Shown: positions 34,508 through 43,107, counted from the stretch's first letter. The stretch is 64,000 nucleotides of DNA from Solimonas soli DSM 21787 (GCF_000474945.1 NZ_KI440836.1:233917-297916); one strand, 5' to 3'. Translations and numbers: made by a program. Notes: generated from the sequence alone by a model not told the origin.

Positions 34508-35497
34508 ATGTCGCTGCCCCTCTCGATTCTCGACCTGGCGCCGGTCGTCAGCGGCACGCCCGCCGCGCAGTCGATCCGCCGCACCGTCGAACTCGCGCGG
34601 CTCGCCGAACGTCTCGGCTACGTGCGCCTCTGGTACGCCGAGCACCACGCGATGCCGAGCGTCGCCAGTTCGGCGCCGGAAATTCTCATCGCGCACAGCG
34701 CGGCGGCGACGAAGGCCCTGCGTCTCGGCGCCGGCGGCATCATGCTGCCGAACCACGCGCCGCTGCGTGTCGCCGAGCTGTTCCATACGCTCGAGGCGCT
34801 GTATCCCGGACGCATCGATCTCGGCCTGGGCCGCGCGCCCGGCGGCGTGCCGGGCGTGACGCGCGCGCTGCGCGCCGCGCGCGGCGAGCTGTTCGATCAG
34901 CAGCTCGCGGAGCTGCTCGCCTGCTCGCGCGGCCCCGGCGACGAGGCGCGCTTCGACGCGGTGCATGCCGAACCGGCCGACGCCGGCCTGCCGCCGATCT
35001 GGCTGCTCGGTTCGAGCGGCGCCAGCGCGCGCATGGCCGGTGAAGCCGGCATGGGCTACAGCTTCGCCGCGCATTTCTCGCCGGCGCCGCCGGCGCCGGC
35101 CATGCTCGCCTACCGGCAGCACTTCCGGCCGTCCGCGCAATTCGCCCGGCCGCACGCGCTGCTCGGCCTCGCCGTGGTCTGCGCGGAAACCGAGGACGAG
35201 GCGCGACGCCTCGCGTCGACCATGGAGCTGGCCTGGCTGCGCATCCACAGCGGTCGTTTCCTGCCGCTGCCGAGCCCGGAGGAAGCGCTCGCCCACCCGT
35301 ACAGCGAGCACGAACGCGCCGCGCTGCGCGAGGTGCGCGAACGCACCATCGTCGGCACGCCGGCGCAGGTGCGTCAGGGAATCGAGGCGGTCGCCGCGCA
35401 GACGCGGGCGGATGAAGTGATGCTGGTCAGCAATATCTACGACCACGCCGCGCGCCTGCGCTCCTACGAGCTGGTCGCCGCGGCCTTCGCGGACTGA
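34508..35497 (+). CDS. LLM-class flavin-dependent oxidoreductase
   Basis: 329-residue bacterial luciferase-like protein. SILDLAPVVSG, WYAEHHAMPSVASSAPEILIAH, GAGGIMLPNHAPLRVAE and IDLGLGRAPG are typical of the YhbW-like group. FMN-dependent monooxygenase activity is expected; the substrate is unknown. It is divergent from hisB. The ATG follows the short unconserved upstream frame. Confidence 0.88.
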   Translation: MSLPLSILDLAPVVSGTPAAQSIRRTVELARLAERLGYVRLWYAEHHAMPSVASSAPEILIAHSAAATKALRLGAGGIMLPNHAPLRVAELFHTLEALYPGRIDLGLGRAPGGVPGVTRALRAARGELFDQQLAELLACSRGPGDEARFDAVHAEPADAGLPPIWLLGSSGASARMAGEAGMGYSFAAHFSPAPPAPAMLAYRQHFRPSAQFARPHALLGLAVVCAETEDEARRLASTMELAWLRIHSGRFLPLPSPEEALAHPYSEHERAALREVRERTIVGTPAQVRQGIEAVAAQTRADEVMLVSNIYDHAARLRSYELVAAAFAD

Positions 35498-35524
35498 CGG
35501 TCGGCGCCCGGGTGCGCCGACCGT
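35497..35524 (+). terminator. Strong GC hairpin at the end of the LLM gene
   Basis: An 11-bp perfect stem (ACGGTCGGCGC with 35514-35524, 6-base loop) begins on the last base of the stop codon. There is no T-run, so it may be Rho-assisted or an mRNA 3' end stabiliser. Confidence 0.55.
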
Positions 35525-35575
35525 CGTCGCGTCCCCCGAAATCCGTTTCGGAGTTGCTTCTGCTGCCGCGCCGGC

Positions 35576-35773
35576 TTACTGCGCGGCCGGCGCCGCCTTC
35601 TTGGCGTGGTGCTTCTTGTGCGCGGTCTTCTTGGCGCTGGCCTTGTGCGTCTTCTTGTGCACCGTCTTGTGCGTGACGGTCTTGTGCTGCGGCGCCGCTT
35701 CGGCGGCAAGGGCGAACTGCGGGGCGGCGGCGAACGCGAGCAGCGCGGCGCCGATCAGGAGGGACTTCTTCAT
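35576..35773 (-). CDS. Small exported His/Lys-rich protein, Asr-like
   Basis: 65 residues: a signal peptide (MKKSLLIGAALLAFAAAPQFALA) followed by a short, very basic tail with HKTV/HKK repeats ending KKAAPAAQ. It resembles the acid-shock protein Asr of enterobacteria in composition, though low complexity makes homology uncertain. It is probably periplasmic and single-gene. Confidence 0.65.
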   Translation of the reverse strand: MKKSLLIGAALLAFAAAPQFALAAEAAPQHKTVTHKTVHKKTHKASAKKTAHKKHHAKKAAPAAQ

Positions 35774-35863
35774 GGCTCAATCTCGGGAGGGTTTGTCCAC
35801 GACGGACGATGACAGCGTACTGACAGAAACTTGTCATTTCAATCCGCAACGGTCCGACACGCC

Positions 35864-36538
35864 TCAGCCCAGAATCAGCAGCGCGGCGACCAGCGCCACC
35901 GCCGCCGACAGCAGCGCCAGCGCGCGCCCGAACCCGGCGAAGCGCAGGCCGGCGACGCTGTCCGGACGCAGCCGGCGCCGGCCGCTGAGCATTGCCGCGA
36001 TCAGATTCTCGCGGCGACAGACGAGATAGAACAGCACGGCGGCGATGTGCAGGCCGACGAGCGCGAGCAGCACCTCGAACGACGCGCCGTGCAGCCCGGC
36101 CAAGGTCCGTCCGGCCGAGAACGACAGGCGATGCGCGAGCGGCCCGGATTCGAGGCCGTCGGTATCCACCGCGAACAGGCCGCTGCCCGTCTGCAGCAGC
36201 AGCAGCGCGAGCATCGCCAGCACGCTCCAGCCGCCCAGCGGATTGTGGCCGACGGGGTCATGCGCCGCGCGGCGTTCGAACACCCGCCGCGCGTAGGCCA
36301 GGACGGCGCGCGGCCCGCGCACGAAACGCGCGAAGCGCGCCGTGCTGCTGCCGGCGAAGCCCCAGGCGAGGCGGAACAGCAGGAGCGTCAGCACCGCATA
36401 GCCGGACCGCCGATGCCAGGCGAGCTCACCGTTCTCGCCGCTCCACCAGGAAAACGCGAACAGCAGGACCAGCGCCCAGTGCGTCAGGCGCGTCGGCAGA
36501 TCCCAGACGCGCCGCGGCGCGAGGTCCGGATCGCGCAT
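35864..36538 (-). CDS. Cytochrome b561-family membrane protein
   Basis: 224 residues with four hydrophobic helices. RRVWDLPTRLTHWALVLLF, WHRRSGYAVLTLLLFRLAWG and LHGASFEVLLALVGLHIAAV carry the haem-ligand histidines of Ni/Fe-hydrogenase-type b cytochromes. It lies 8 bases after a cytochrome c'-like gene on the same strand, so electron transfer between the two is likely. Confidence 0.87.
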   Translation of the reverse strand: MRDPDLAPRRVWDLPTRLTHWALVLLFAFSWWSGENGELAWHRRSGYAVLTLLLFRLAWGFAGSSTARFARFVRGPRAVLAYARRVFERRAAHDPVGHNPLGGWSVLAMLALLLLQTGSGLFAVDTDGLESGPLAHRLSFSAGRTLAGLHGASFEVLLALVGLHIAAVLFYLVCRRENLIAAMLSGRRRLRPDSVAGLRFAGFGRALALLSAAVALVAALLILG

Positions 36539-36546
36539 CGCGACGC

Positions 36547-37023
36547 TCAGTGCTTCTTCTCGCGGAACTGGTCGTGGCAGCCCTTGCAGGCCTGGCCGAG
36601 TTCGCCGGCCTGCGTCGCGAAACCGGCGGCATCGTTGGCATCGGCCAGCTGCGCGAGCCTGGCGGCGGCGGCGATGAAGGCATCGCGCTTCTCGGCGAAC
36701 ACCTCTGGCTGCGCCCAGATCTCGGCCTTGGCGCCGGTCTTGCGGCCGGTTTCCGGACCCGAGCCGGCCGGGAACCAGGTCTTGGTCTGCGGCGCGAGTT
36801 CGTTGATCTTCTTCGCCGCCGCCGCGAGCTCGGGATCGAGCTGGCCGCCGCCCTTGAGCGTGTCGCCGATCTTCTTCATCGAATCGCCGATCGTCTCGAA
36901 GCCTTCATGGCGCGCTTCCATCGCCTGCTTGATCTCCGGCGCCAGCGGCGGCTTGCGCTCGCAGGCGGCGACGAACAGCAGGGCCATGGCGACGGCGGCG
37001 GACGACAGATGCGGGAATTTCAT
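36547..37023 (-). CDS. Cytochrome c'-type haem lipoprotein
   Basis: 158 residues. A lipoprotein-like signal (MALLFVAACERK, lipobox VAAC) is followed by a four-helix cytochrome c' domain with the single haem motif CKGCH close to the C-terminus. Membrane anchoring by lipid is unusual for cytochrome c', which is usually soluble and periplasmic. The b-type cytochrome encoded just downstream is its natural redox partner. Confidence 0.85.
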   Translation of the reverse strand: MKFPHLSSAAVAMALLFVAACERKPPLAPEIKQAMEARHEGFETIGDSMKKIGDTLKGGGQLDPELAAAAKKINELAPQTKTWFPAGSGPETGRKTGAKAEIWAQPEVFAEKRDAFIAAAARLAQLADANDAAGFATQAGELGQACKGCHDQFREKKH

Positions 37024-37140
37024 GGGCGGGCTCCATTGCGGGGACTGGCGGCCAAGCTTAGCGGCTGCGGCGTGCCCGTTTCGCGACGGCGGCGATCGAC
37101 GACGCCGCGGGTCCTGGCCGTCGCCGGCGGGACGGCGAAG

Positions 37141-37578
37141 CTAGGCCTCCAGCCAGAACGTCACCGGCCCGTCATTGACCAGCGCGACTTTCATGTCGGC
37201 GCCGAAGCGGCCGCTGCCGACGCGCGGGTACGCGCCGCGCGCGCTGCCGACCAGATGCGCGAACAGCGCCTGCGCGAGTGCCGGCGCGGCGGCCGTCGAG
37301 AAGCCGGCGCGCGTGCCGCTGCGCGTATCGGCGGCCAGCGTGAACTGCGGCACCAGCAGGAGGCCGCCGCCGGTGTCGCGCAGCGCCCGGTTCATGCGGC
37401 CGGCCTCGTCGGCGAACACGCGATAGCCGAGCAGGCGTTCGAGCAGGCGCTCGGCATTGGCCTCGCGATCGTCCGGCTGCACGCCGATCAGCACCAGCAG
37501 GCCGGGGCCGATCGCCGCGATGCGTTCGCCGTCGACCGTCACCGACGCTTCCGTGACCCGCTGCAAGAGTCCGATCAT
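37141..37578 (-). CDS. dtd: D-aminoacyl-tRNA deacylase
   Basis: 145 residues, exactly the E. coli length; removes D-amino acids wrongly attached to tRNA. Starts MIGLLQRVTEASVTVDGE; LVPQFTLAADT and the C-terminal NDGPVTFW (Gly-cisPro-type motif region) are family signatures. The in-frame codons upstream of 37578 are not conserved. Confidence 0.95.
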   Translation of the reverse strand: MIGLLQRVTEASVTVDGERIAAIGPGLLVLIGVQPDDREANAERLLERLLGYRVFADEAGRMNRALRDTGGGLLLVPQFTLAADTRSGTRAGFSTAAAPALAQALFAHLVGSARGAYPRVGSGRFGADMKVALVNDGPVTFWLEA

Positions 37579-37758
37579 TGCCGCTCCCCGGGGCTCGCCC
37601 GTCAGCATGGCGCCGCTGCCGCGCGGCGTTTCCTTGCGTGATTGTCCTACAGCACTCGGCTCCGGCGCCGATGGCGGCGGCGGGCAACGCGCCTATGCTG
37701 CGATCGTCCGTCGTGGTCTTTGCAGGCTGCGGCGGGCATCTTGGATTTCCAAAGCCTC

Positions 37759-37788
37759 GGCCCGGTCTGCAAGGACCGGGCCTTTTTT
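37759..37788 (+). terminator. Intrinsic terminator upstream of the LPLAT gene
   Basis: A 9-bp perfect stem (GGCCCGGTC with 37774-37782, 6-base loop) is followed by TTTTTT. It reads on the plus strand, but no plus-strand gene precedes it back to the LLM gene over 2 kb upstream. It may end a small RNA or act as an attenuator of the acyltransferase 41 bases downstream. Confidence 0.8.
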
Positions 37789-37829
37789 CGGCCGGCGCCG
37801 GCCGCCCGAGGCCCTTACAATCGCGCGCC

Positions 37830-38711
37830 ATGAATTCGTGGCTACGACTCCTGGCGCACGCGTGCGGCGCCGCACCGCTATGGCTGCTGCACGGCCTCGG
37901 CAACCTGATCGGCACCGTGCTGAGCCGGGTGCCGTCCAAACCGCGGCGCCTGACGCGCTGGCATCTCGAACATTGTCTGCCGGCGCTCGACCGGCGCACG
38001 CGGGCGCGGATCGAGCGCGAGAGCCTGCGCCACATGTTCAAGGCGGTGCTCGAGGCGCCGGCCTTCTGGTTCGGCAGCCGCCGCCGGCTCGAACGCTGGC
38101 TCGCCGACGAGCCGGCCCGGCGCCAGCTGCAGGCGCTGCGCGACGAGGGCCGCGGCGTGATCTGGCTGTGCCCGCACCTCGGCGCCTGGGAGCTGTCGGG
38201 CCTGTTCTGCTCGGCCGGCGGCCCGATGACCTCGCTGTACAAGCCGCAGAAGGACGCCACGCTCGACCGCATCATGCACGACGGCCGCACGCGGCTCGGC
38301 GCGCGCCTGGTGCCGACCGACGGCGGCGGCGTGAAGGCGCTGCTGACCGCGCTGCGCCGCAAGGAAATGATCGGCATCCTGCCGGACCACGATCCGCCGA
38401 AGGGCTCGGGCGTGTTCGCGCCGCTGTTCGGCATGACGGCGCACACCACGGAGCTGGTCAGCAAGCTGGCCGCGCGCAGCGGCGCGCCGGTGTGGTTCTG
38501 CATCGCCGAGCGCCTGCCCCGGGGCCGCGGCTACCGCTTCCACCTGTCGCCGGCGCCGGCCGAGGTCGCCGATCCGGTCGCGGGCGTCGCCGCGCTGAAT
38601 CGCGGCATCGAGGCGGTCGTGCGGCGCATGCCCGAGCAGTACTGGTGGGCATACGAACGCTACCGCCATCAACCCGACGGTGCCGCCAATCCGTATCGCG
38701 CGCTGCGCTAG
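37830..38711 (+). CDS. LpxL/HtrB-like lipid A or lysophospholipid acyltransferase
   Basis: 293-residue inner-membrane acyltransferase. The HX4E motif reads HLGAWE; ILPDHDPPKGSGVFAPLFG and YWWAYERYRHQP are typical LpxL segments. It probably adds a secondary acyl chain to lipid A or an ornithine/lyso lipid. It is preceded by an intrinsic terminator that could attenuate it. Confidence 0.87.
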   Translation: MNSWLRLLAHACGAAPLWLLHGLGNLIGTVLSRVPSKPRRLTRWHLEHCLPALDRRTRARIERESLRHMFKAVLEAPAFWFGSRRRLERWLADEPARRQLQALRDEGRGVIWLCPHLGAWELSGLFCSAGGPMTSLYKPQKDATLDRIMHDGRTRLGARLVPTDGGGVKALLTALRRKEMIGILPDHDPPKGSGVFAPLFGMTAHTTELVSKLAARSGAPVWFCIAERLPRGRGYRFHLSPAPAEVADPVAGVAALNRGIEAVVRRMPEQYWWAYERYRHQPDGAANPYRALR

Positions 38712-38848
38712 CTCCGGGCGGGACTCCCGCCTGACAATTTCGCCAGGGACGGGAACTCGGCGCGCGCATCACGGTCAGTGCCAGCGTTCAGCGGTCCTGT
38801 AAGGACTAGATCGCCGACCTCCACCGAAAAACCAGAAACGTAGAAGGC

Positions 38849-39790
38849 ATGGATACCGAACACAACGAAGTGCTGATCGAGGCGCGTGGCCTGACACGCC
38901 GCTACGGTCCGACCGTCGCCGTCAGCAATCTCGACCTGACTCTGCGCAAGGGCGAAGTGCTGGGCCTGCTCGGCCCGAACGGCGCCGGCAAGTCGACGAC
39001 GATGAAGATGCTGACCGGCAATCTGGCGCCGAGCGAGGGCGACATCCGCATCAAGGGCGTGTCGCTGCGCGAGCAGCCGAAGCTGGCCAAGCGTCATCTC
39101 GGCTATCTGCCCGAGCAGCCGCCGGTCTATCCGGAGCTGACCGTCGACGAATACCTCGGCTACTGCGCCGGCCTGCACGGCATCGCCAACAAGGAGCTCG
39201 CCGCGGCGCTGGCCTCGGCCAAGCGCGACTGCGGCCTGTCCGACGTCGGCCATCGCCTGGTCGGCAATCTGTCGAAGGGTTACCAGCAGCGCGTCGGCAT
39301 CGCCCAGGCGATCATCCATCGCCCGCCGGTGGTGATCCTCGACGAGCCGACCGTCGGCCTCGATCCGATCCAGATCCGCGAGATCCGCACGCTGATCGCC
39401 GATCTCGGCAAGAGCCACAGCGTGATCCTGTCGAGCCACATCCTGCCGGAGATCCAGGCGGTGTGCGGGCGCGTGATGATCATCGCCCGCGGCCTCGTCG
39501 TCTACAACGAACCGATGGCGGCGACGCAGGGCGAGGCCTCAGTGGTCGCCGGCTTCAAGCGCGCGCCGGAAGCGGTGTATCTCGCCGACATCGAGGGCGT
39601 CGACGGCGCCAGCCCGCTCGGCAACGGCCGTTTCCTGATCAGCCCGCGCAAGGGCGCCGATCCGCGCGAGGCGATCGCCAGGGCCGCCGCGCAGTTCGAC
39701 TGGGGCCTGGTCGAGCTGCACGCGCAGCAGCGCACGCTGGAGGAAGTCTTCGTCGAACTGACGTCGGGCGATCTGAGGGCCGCGGCATGA
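38849..39790 (+). CDS. ABC transporter ATP-binding protein, GldA-like
   Basis: 313 residues with Walker A GPNGAGKST, signature LSKGYQQRVG and Walker B VVILDEPTVGLD; the C-terminal 90 residues are the extra domain seen in ABC-2 exporters. It belongs with the permease, GldG-like and DUF4340 genes downstream. Gld homologues serve gliding in Bacteroidetes, but this four-gene set occurs in many non-gliding gammaproteobacteria, with unknown substrate. Its stop overlaps the first 35-residue minigene (ATGA). Confidence 0.9.
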   Translation: MDTEHNEVLIEARGLTRRYGPTVAVSNLDLTLRKGEVLGLLGPNGAGKSTTMKMLTGNLAPSEGDIRIKGVSLREQPKLAKRHLGYLPEQPPVYPELTVDEYLGYCAGLHGIANKELAAALASAKRDCGLSDVGHRLVGNLSKGYQQRVGIAQAIIHRPPVVILDEPTVGLDPIQIREIRTLIADLGKSHSVILSSHILPEIQAVCGRVMIIARGLVVYNEPMAATQGEASVVAGFKRAPEAVYLADIEGVDGASPLGNGRFLISPRKGADPREAIARAAAQFDWGLVELHAQQRTLEEVFVELTSGDLRAAA

Positions 39791-39894
39791 GCGCAGCGCC
39801 GCGAGGTTCCGTCATCTCCGAACGCGTCGGGGGGTCGCTGCGTGGCGGCCATTCCCGCACCCACCTTCGCTTCGCTCAGGGCACCGTGTCATGA
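39787..39894 (+). CDS. 35-residue minigene, first copy
   Basis: The frame opens with an ATG overlapping the stop of the ABC ATPase gene and ends in a TGA overlapping the next ATG. The product starts MSAAPRGSVISERVGG and is basic, with no membrane helix or known motif. It is encoded by the first unit of a 104-bp tandem repeat. Translation is not proven; it may matter only as a relay for ribosomes between ATPase and permease genes. Confidence 0.45.
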   Translation: MSAAPRGSVISERVGGSLRGGHSRTHLRFAQGTVS

Positions 39895-39994
39895 CCGCAG
39901 CTCCGCAGAGTTCCGTCATCTCCGAACGCGTCGGGGGGTCGCTGCGTGGCGGCCATTCCCGCACCCACCTTCGCTTCGCTCAGGGCACCGTGTC
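39787..39994. repeat. 104-bp tandem direct repeat, two copies
   Basis: Units 39787-39890 and 39891-39994. From 39806 and 39910 onward, 93 bases are identical through the ATG and six bases beyond; the first 19 bases of each unit differ at a few positions. Each unit begins with ATG and leaves the downstream permease reading frame intact. Confidence 0.95.
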
Positions 39995-39998
39995 ATGA
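39891..39998 (+). CDS. 35-residue minigene, second copy
   Basis: Near-identical to the first copy (starts MTAAPQSSVISERVGG; the last 28 residues are the same). It starts on the TGA of copy one and its own TGA overlaps the permease ATG. The ATPase, both minigenes and permease thus form a continuous chain of ATGA junctions. The first three codons resemble the permease's own MTA start, suggesting how the duplication arose. Confidence 0.45.
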   Translation: MTAAPQSSVISERVGGSLRGGHSRTHLRFAQGTVS

Positions 39999-40738
39999 CC
40001 GCCATATTCAACATCGCGCGCACCGAGTGGCGCCGCATCTTCCTGTCGCCGCTCGCCTGGGCGGTGCTGGCCGTCGTGCAGTTCATCGTCGGCTTCGTCT
40101 TCATCAACCTCCTGCTGCAGTACGCCGGCGCCGCCGGCGAGAACAGCGATCTCGGCGTCTCCGACGTGGTCGCCGGTTCGCTGTACGGCTTCTCGACGGT
40201 GCTGCTGCTGCTGATCATGCCGCTGATGACCATGCGCCTGTTCGCCGAGGAGCGGAAGACCGGCAGCATCACGCTGCTGTTCTCGGCGCCGGTCTCGCTC
40301 ACCGAGATCGTGCTCGGCAAGTTCGTCGGCGTGCTCGGCTTCGTCGCCGTGGTCATCCTGCTGCTGGCGCTGATGCCGCTGTCGCTGGCCTGGTCGACGC
40401 ATCTCGACTGGGGCCGCGTCGCCGCCGGCCTGCTCGGTCTGTTCCTGCTGATGACGGCCTTCGCCGCCGCCGGCCTGTTCGTGTCCTCGCTGACGCGCGA
40501 GCCGACCATCGCCGCCGTGGCGAGCTTCGGCCTGCTGCTGGTGATCTGGCTCGCCAACATCCTGGCCTACAACGACAGCGTGCCGTTCCACCAGGTGTTC
40601 AGCTACCTGTCGCTGATCGATCACTTCGAAAGCCTGCGCCGCGGCGTGTTCGCGAGCGCCGACGTCGTCTATTACCTGCTGTTCTCGGCCCTGTTCCTGT
40701 GGCTGACGGTGCTGCGCCTCGACATCGAGCGCAACTAG
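39995..40738 (+). CDS. ABC-2 type permease, GldF-like
   Basis: 247 residues, six hydrophobic segments, beginning MTAIFNIARTEWRRIFLSPLAW; the conserved MRLFAEERKTGSITLLFSAPVS loop identifies the GldF/ABC-2 family. It forms the membrane channel with the upstream ATPase. An open frame continues upstream through the tandem repeat, but homology starts at this ATG. Confidence 0.9.
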   Translation: MTAIFNIARTEWRRIFLSPLAWAVLAVVQFIVGFVFINLLLQYAGAAGENSDLGVSDVVAGSLYGFSTVLLLLIMPLMTMRLFAEERKTGSITLLFSAPVSLTEIVLGKFVGVLGFVAVVILLLALMPLSLAWSTHLDWGRVAAGLLGLFLLMTAFAAAGLFVSSLTREPTIAAVASFGLLLVIWLANILAYNDSVPFHQVFSYLSLIDHFESLRRGVFASADVVYYLLFSALFLWLTVLRLDIERN

Positions 40739-40768
40739 CCGGTCCGCAAGATCAAGGAAAAAAGAGCC

Positions 40769-42151
40769 ATGAAACAGAAGAAGCAAGTTCTCGCCCAGCA
40801 GCTGTTCAACGGTCTGCTGATCGGCGTCGTCATCGTCCTGCTCGGCGTGCTCTCGGTGCGCTTCAAGACCGACATCGACTGGACCGCCGGCAAGCGCAAC
40901 ACGCTGACCGCGGCGAGCGTCAAGCAGCTGGAGTCGATGAAGGACCCGATCGTCTTCCACGTCTTCGCGCCGAGCGGCGCCGACACGCGGCACGCGATCG
41001 AGGCCGACCTGCAGCGCTACATCCGCGCGAAGAAGGACATCACGATCGACTTCATCGATCCGAGCGCGCAGCCGCAGAAGGTGCGCGACTACAACGTCTC
41101 CTTCGTCGGCCAGATCGTCGCCGAGTACCAGGGCCGGCGCGAAACGCTCGACGCGACGACCGAGCCGGCGATCACCACGGCGCTGCAGCGCCTCGCCTAC
41201 GGCGGCGAGCAGTGGATCGTGTTCCTCGAAGGCCACGGCGAGCGCTCGACGAGCGAGCCGGGCCAGTCCTCGTTCAACAAGTTCGCGCAGGTGCTCAAGG
41301 ACAAGGGTCTCAAGGTCCAGGGCCTCAACCTCGTCAAGACGCCGAAGGTGCCGGACAACACCAGCGTGCTGGTGATCGCCTCGCCGGCCGGCAAGCTGCT
41401 GGAGGGCGAGGCGCAGATCGTCGCCGACTTCGTCGCGCACGGCGGCAACGTGCTGTGGCTCGCCGATCCGGACTATCCCACGGGCATCGAACCGCTGGCG
41501 CGCGAACTCGGCGTGAGCTGGCAGAACGGCTACGCGGTGTTCCCGGATTACCAGGCCCTCGGCATCAGCAACCCGCTGTTCTTCGTCGCCACCGGCTATC
41601 CGCCGAACCCGGTCACGCAGGGCCTCGACATGGTCACGGCCTTCCCGCTGGCGCGCTCGCTGACGGTGAAGGCCCCGCAGGGCTGGCAGGCGCAGCCGCT
41701 GCTGACGACGAACGAGGCGGCCTGGCTGGAAACGGGCGACATCAAGTCCGGCGCCATCGCCCTCGACGACAAGGACATCAAGGGTCCGCTGACCATCGGC
41801 GCGACGCTGACGCGGCAATACCAGCCGCAGGCCGCCGCCGACGCCAAGCCGGCGGCGGACGGCGCGGCGGAAAAGGCGCATCCGCAGCGCGTCGCGCTGA
41901 TCGGCGACGCCGACTTCCTCTCCGACGCCTACCTCGACCAGCTCGGCAACCAGCAGCTCGGCGTCAACCTCGTGCAGTGGCTGGCCAGCCGCGACGCGCA
42001 GCTCAACATCGACGTGCCGAAGGCGCCCGACACCGCGCTGTACCTGCCGGGCTGGGCGACCATGGCGATCGCCGCCGGCTTCGTCGTCGTGCTGCCGCTG
42101 CTGCTGCTCGGCTTCGGCGTGCTGCGCTGGGCCGTCCGCCGTCGCCGCTGA
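40769..42151 (+). CDS. GldG-like ABC exporter auxiliary protein
   Basis: 460 residues: N-terminal membrane helix (LFNGLLIGVVIVLLGVLSV), a long periplasmic ABC_transp_aux domain (SVKQLESMKDPIVFHVFAP; FLEGHGERS; HGGNVLWLADPD) and a C-terminal helix with a basic tail. It sits between permease and DUF4340 genes, as in other Gld-like loci. An Ala-rich insertion near residue 352-370 looks unconserved. Confidence 0.87.
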   Translation: MKQKKQVLAQQLFNGLLIGVVIVLLGVLSVRFKTDIDWTAGKRNTLTAASVKQLESMKDPIVFHVFAPSGADTRHAIEADLQRYIRAKKDITIDFIDPSAQPQKVRDYNVSFVGQIVAEYQGRRETLDATTEPAITTALQRLAYGGEQWIVFLEGHGERSTSEPGQSSFNKFAQVLKDKGLKVQGLNLVKTPKVPDNTSVLVIASPAGKLLEGEAQIVADFVAHGGNVLWLADPDYPTGIEPLARELGVSWQNGYAVFPDYQALGISNPLFFVATGYPPNPVTQGLDMVTAFPLARSLTVKAPQGWQAQPLLTTNEAAWLETGDIKSGAIALDDKDIKGPLTIGATLTRQYQPQAAADAKPAADGAAEKAHPQRVALIGDADFLSDAYLDQLGNQQLGVNLVQWLASRDAQLNIDVPKAPDTALYLPGWATMAIAAGFVVVLPLLLLGFGVLRWAVRRRR

Positions 42152-42155
42152 GGGC

Positions 42156-43067
42156 ATGATCATGAATCGCATGGCCATCAATGGCGCGCTGGTGCTGGTC
42201 GTCGCCGGCCTCGCCGCGGCGCTGGTCTTCACGCAGAAGAAGGAAGAGAAAGGCGCGCCGCTCACCACGCTCGGCGCCGACGCGGTGAAGGCGATCACGA
42301 TCGAGCATCCCGGCCAGCCGAGCATGAAGCTCGAGAAGGACGGCATGCTGTGGAAGCTGGTCGCACCCGTGCAGGCGGCGACCGATCCCTTCGAAGTCGC
42401 CACGCTGGTCAATCTGGCGACGCAGGAAACCCGCCGCACGCTCCCTGCGAGCGAGGTCAAGCTCGGCGAACTCAAGCTCGACCCGCCGCAGTTCACCGTC
42501 ACCCTCAACGACCAGAAGCTGGAATTCGGCGATGTCGAGCCGCTCGAGTACCGCCGCTACGTGAAGCACGGCGACACGGTCGCGCTGATCGACGATCCGT
42601 CCGGCACATCGGTCGACGCCGACTACTCGGACCTGGTCGCCAAGGAACTGCTGCCGGGCAGCGCCGAGATCGACAAGATCGAAGTGCCGGGCCTCAGCGT
42701 CGCGCGCGGCGCCGACGGCAAGAGCTGGGCCGCGACGCCGGCCTCCGCCGCGGCGACCACGGATGCCCTCGCCGCCTTCGTCGACGCCTGGCAGCACGCC
42801 CGCGCGATGTGGAACGCCAGGATGCCGGACGACGCCGGCAAGGGCGAACCGATCACGCTGACGCTCAAGGACGGCGTCGTGAACCTCGTGCTCGTCAGCC
42901 GCGAACCGCAGCTGATCATCGACCGTCCCGACCTCAGGATCCGCTACTCGCTGTCGAAGGCCGACGAGGACAAGCTGCTGAAGCTGGCGGAGCCGCCGAA
43001 GCCGGCCGAGAGCGAACCGGCGAAGGACGCGCGGCCCGCAGCGGCAGCGTCGAGCGCAAAGCCTTAA
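42156..43067 (+). CDS. DUF4340 domain protein
   Basis: 303 residues with one N-terminal membrane helix and a repeated beta-rich periplasmic domain typical of DUF4340, for example the LWKLVAPVQAATDPFEVATLVNLA stretch. Always found with GldG-like genes; function unknown. The C-terminus is a Pro/Ala/Glu-rich low-complexity tail. It starts 4 bases after the GldG-like gene. Confidence 0.85.
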   Translation: MIMNRMAINGALVLVVAGLAAALVFTQKKEEKGAPLTTLGADAVKAITIEHPGQPSMKLEKDGMLWKLVAPVQAATDPFEVATLVNLATQETRRTLPASEVKLGELKLDPPQFTVTLNDQKLEFGDVEPLEYRRYVKHGDTVALIDDPSGTSVDADYSDLVAKELLPGSAEIDKIEVPGLSVARGADGKSWAATPASAAATTDALAAFVDAWQHARAMWNARMPDDAGKGEPITLTLKDGVVNLVLVSREPQLIIDRPDLRIRYSLSKADEDKLLKLAEPPKPAESEPAKDARPAAAASSAKP

Positions 43068-43069
43068 GC

Positions 43070-43107
43070 TTTCGTCCCTCTCCCCGCGCACCGGGAGAGG
43101 GACGAAA
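43070..43107 (+). promoter_or_regulatory. 15-bp hairpin covering the mutM ribosome-binding site
   Basis: TTTCGTCCCTCTCCC (43070-43084) pairs perfectly with 43093-43107 across an 8-base loop. The 3' arm contains GGGAGAGGG, the only Shine-Dalgarno-like sequence before mutM, 10 bases from its ATG. The stem would hide it unless opened. Confidence 0.75.

Noticed and set aside
35497-35524. A full intrinsic terminator after the LLM gene
   Set aside because: The stem is excellent but no T-run follows, so only a low-confidence terminator entry was kept.
39980-42508. An 840-codon minus-strand open frame opposite the Gld-like genes
   Set aside because: Same compositional artefact; no start signal, no conserved motif, and fully covered by real plus-strand genes.
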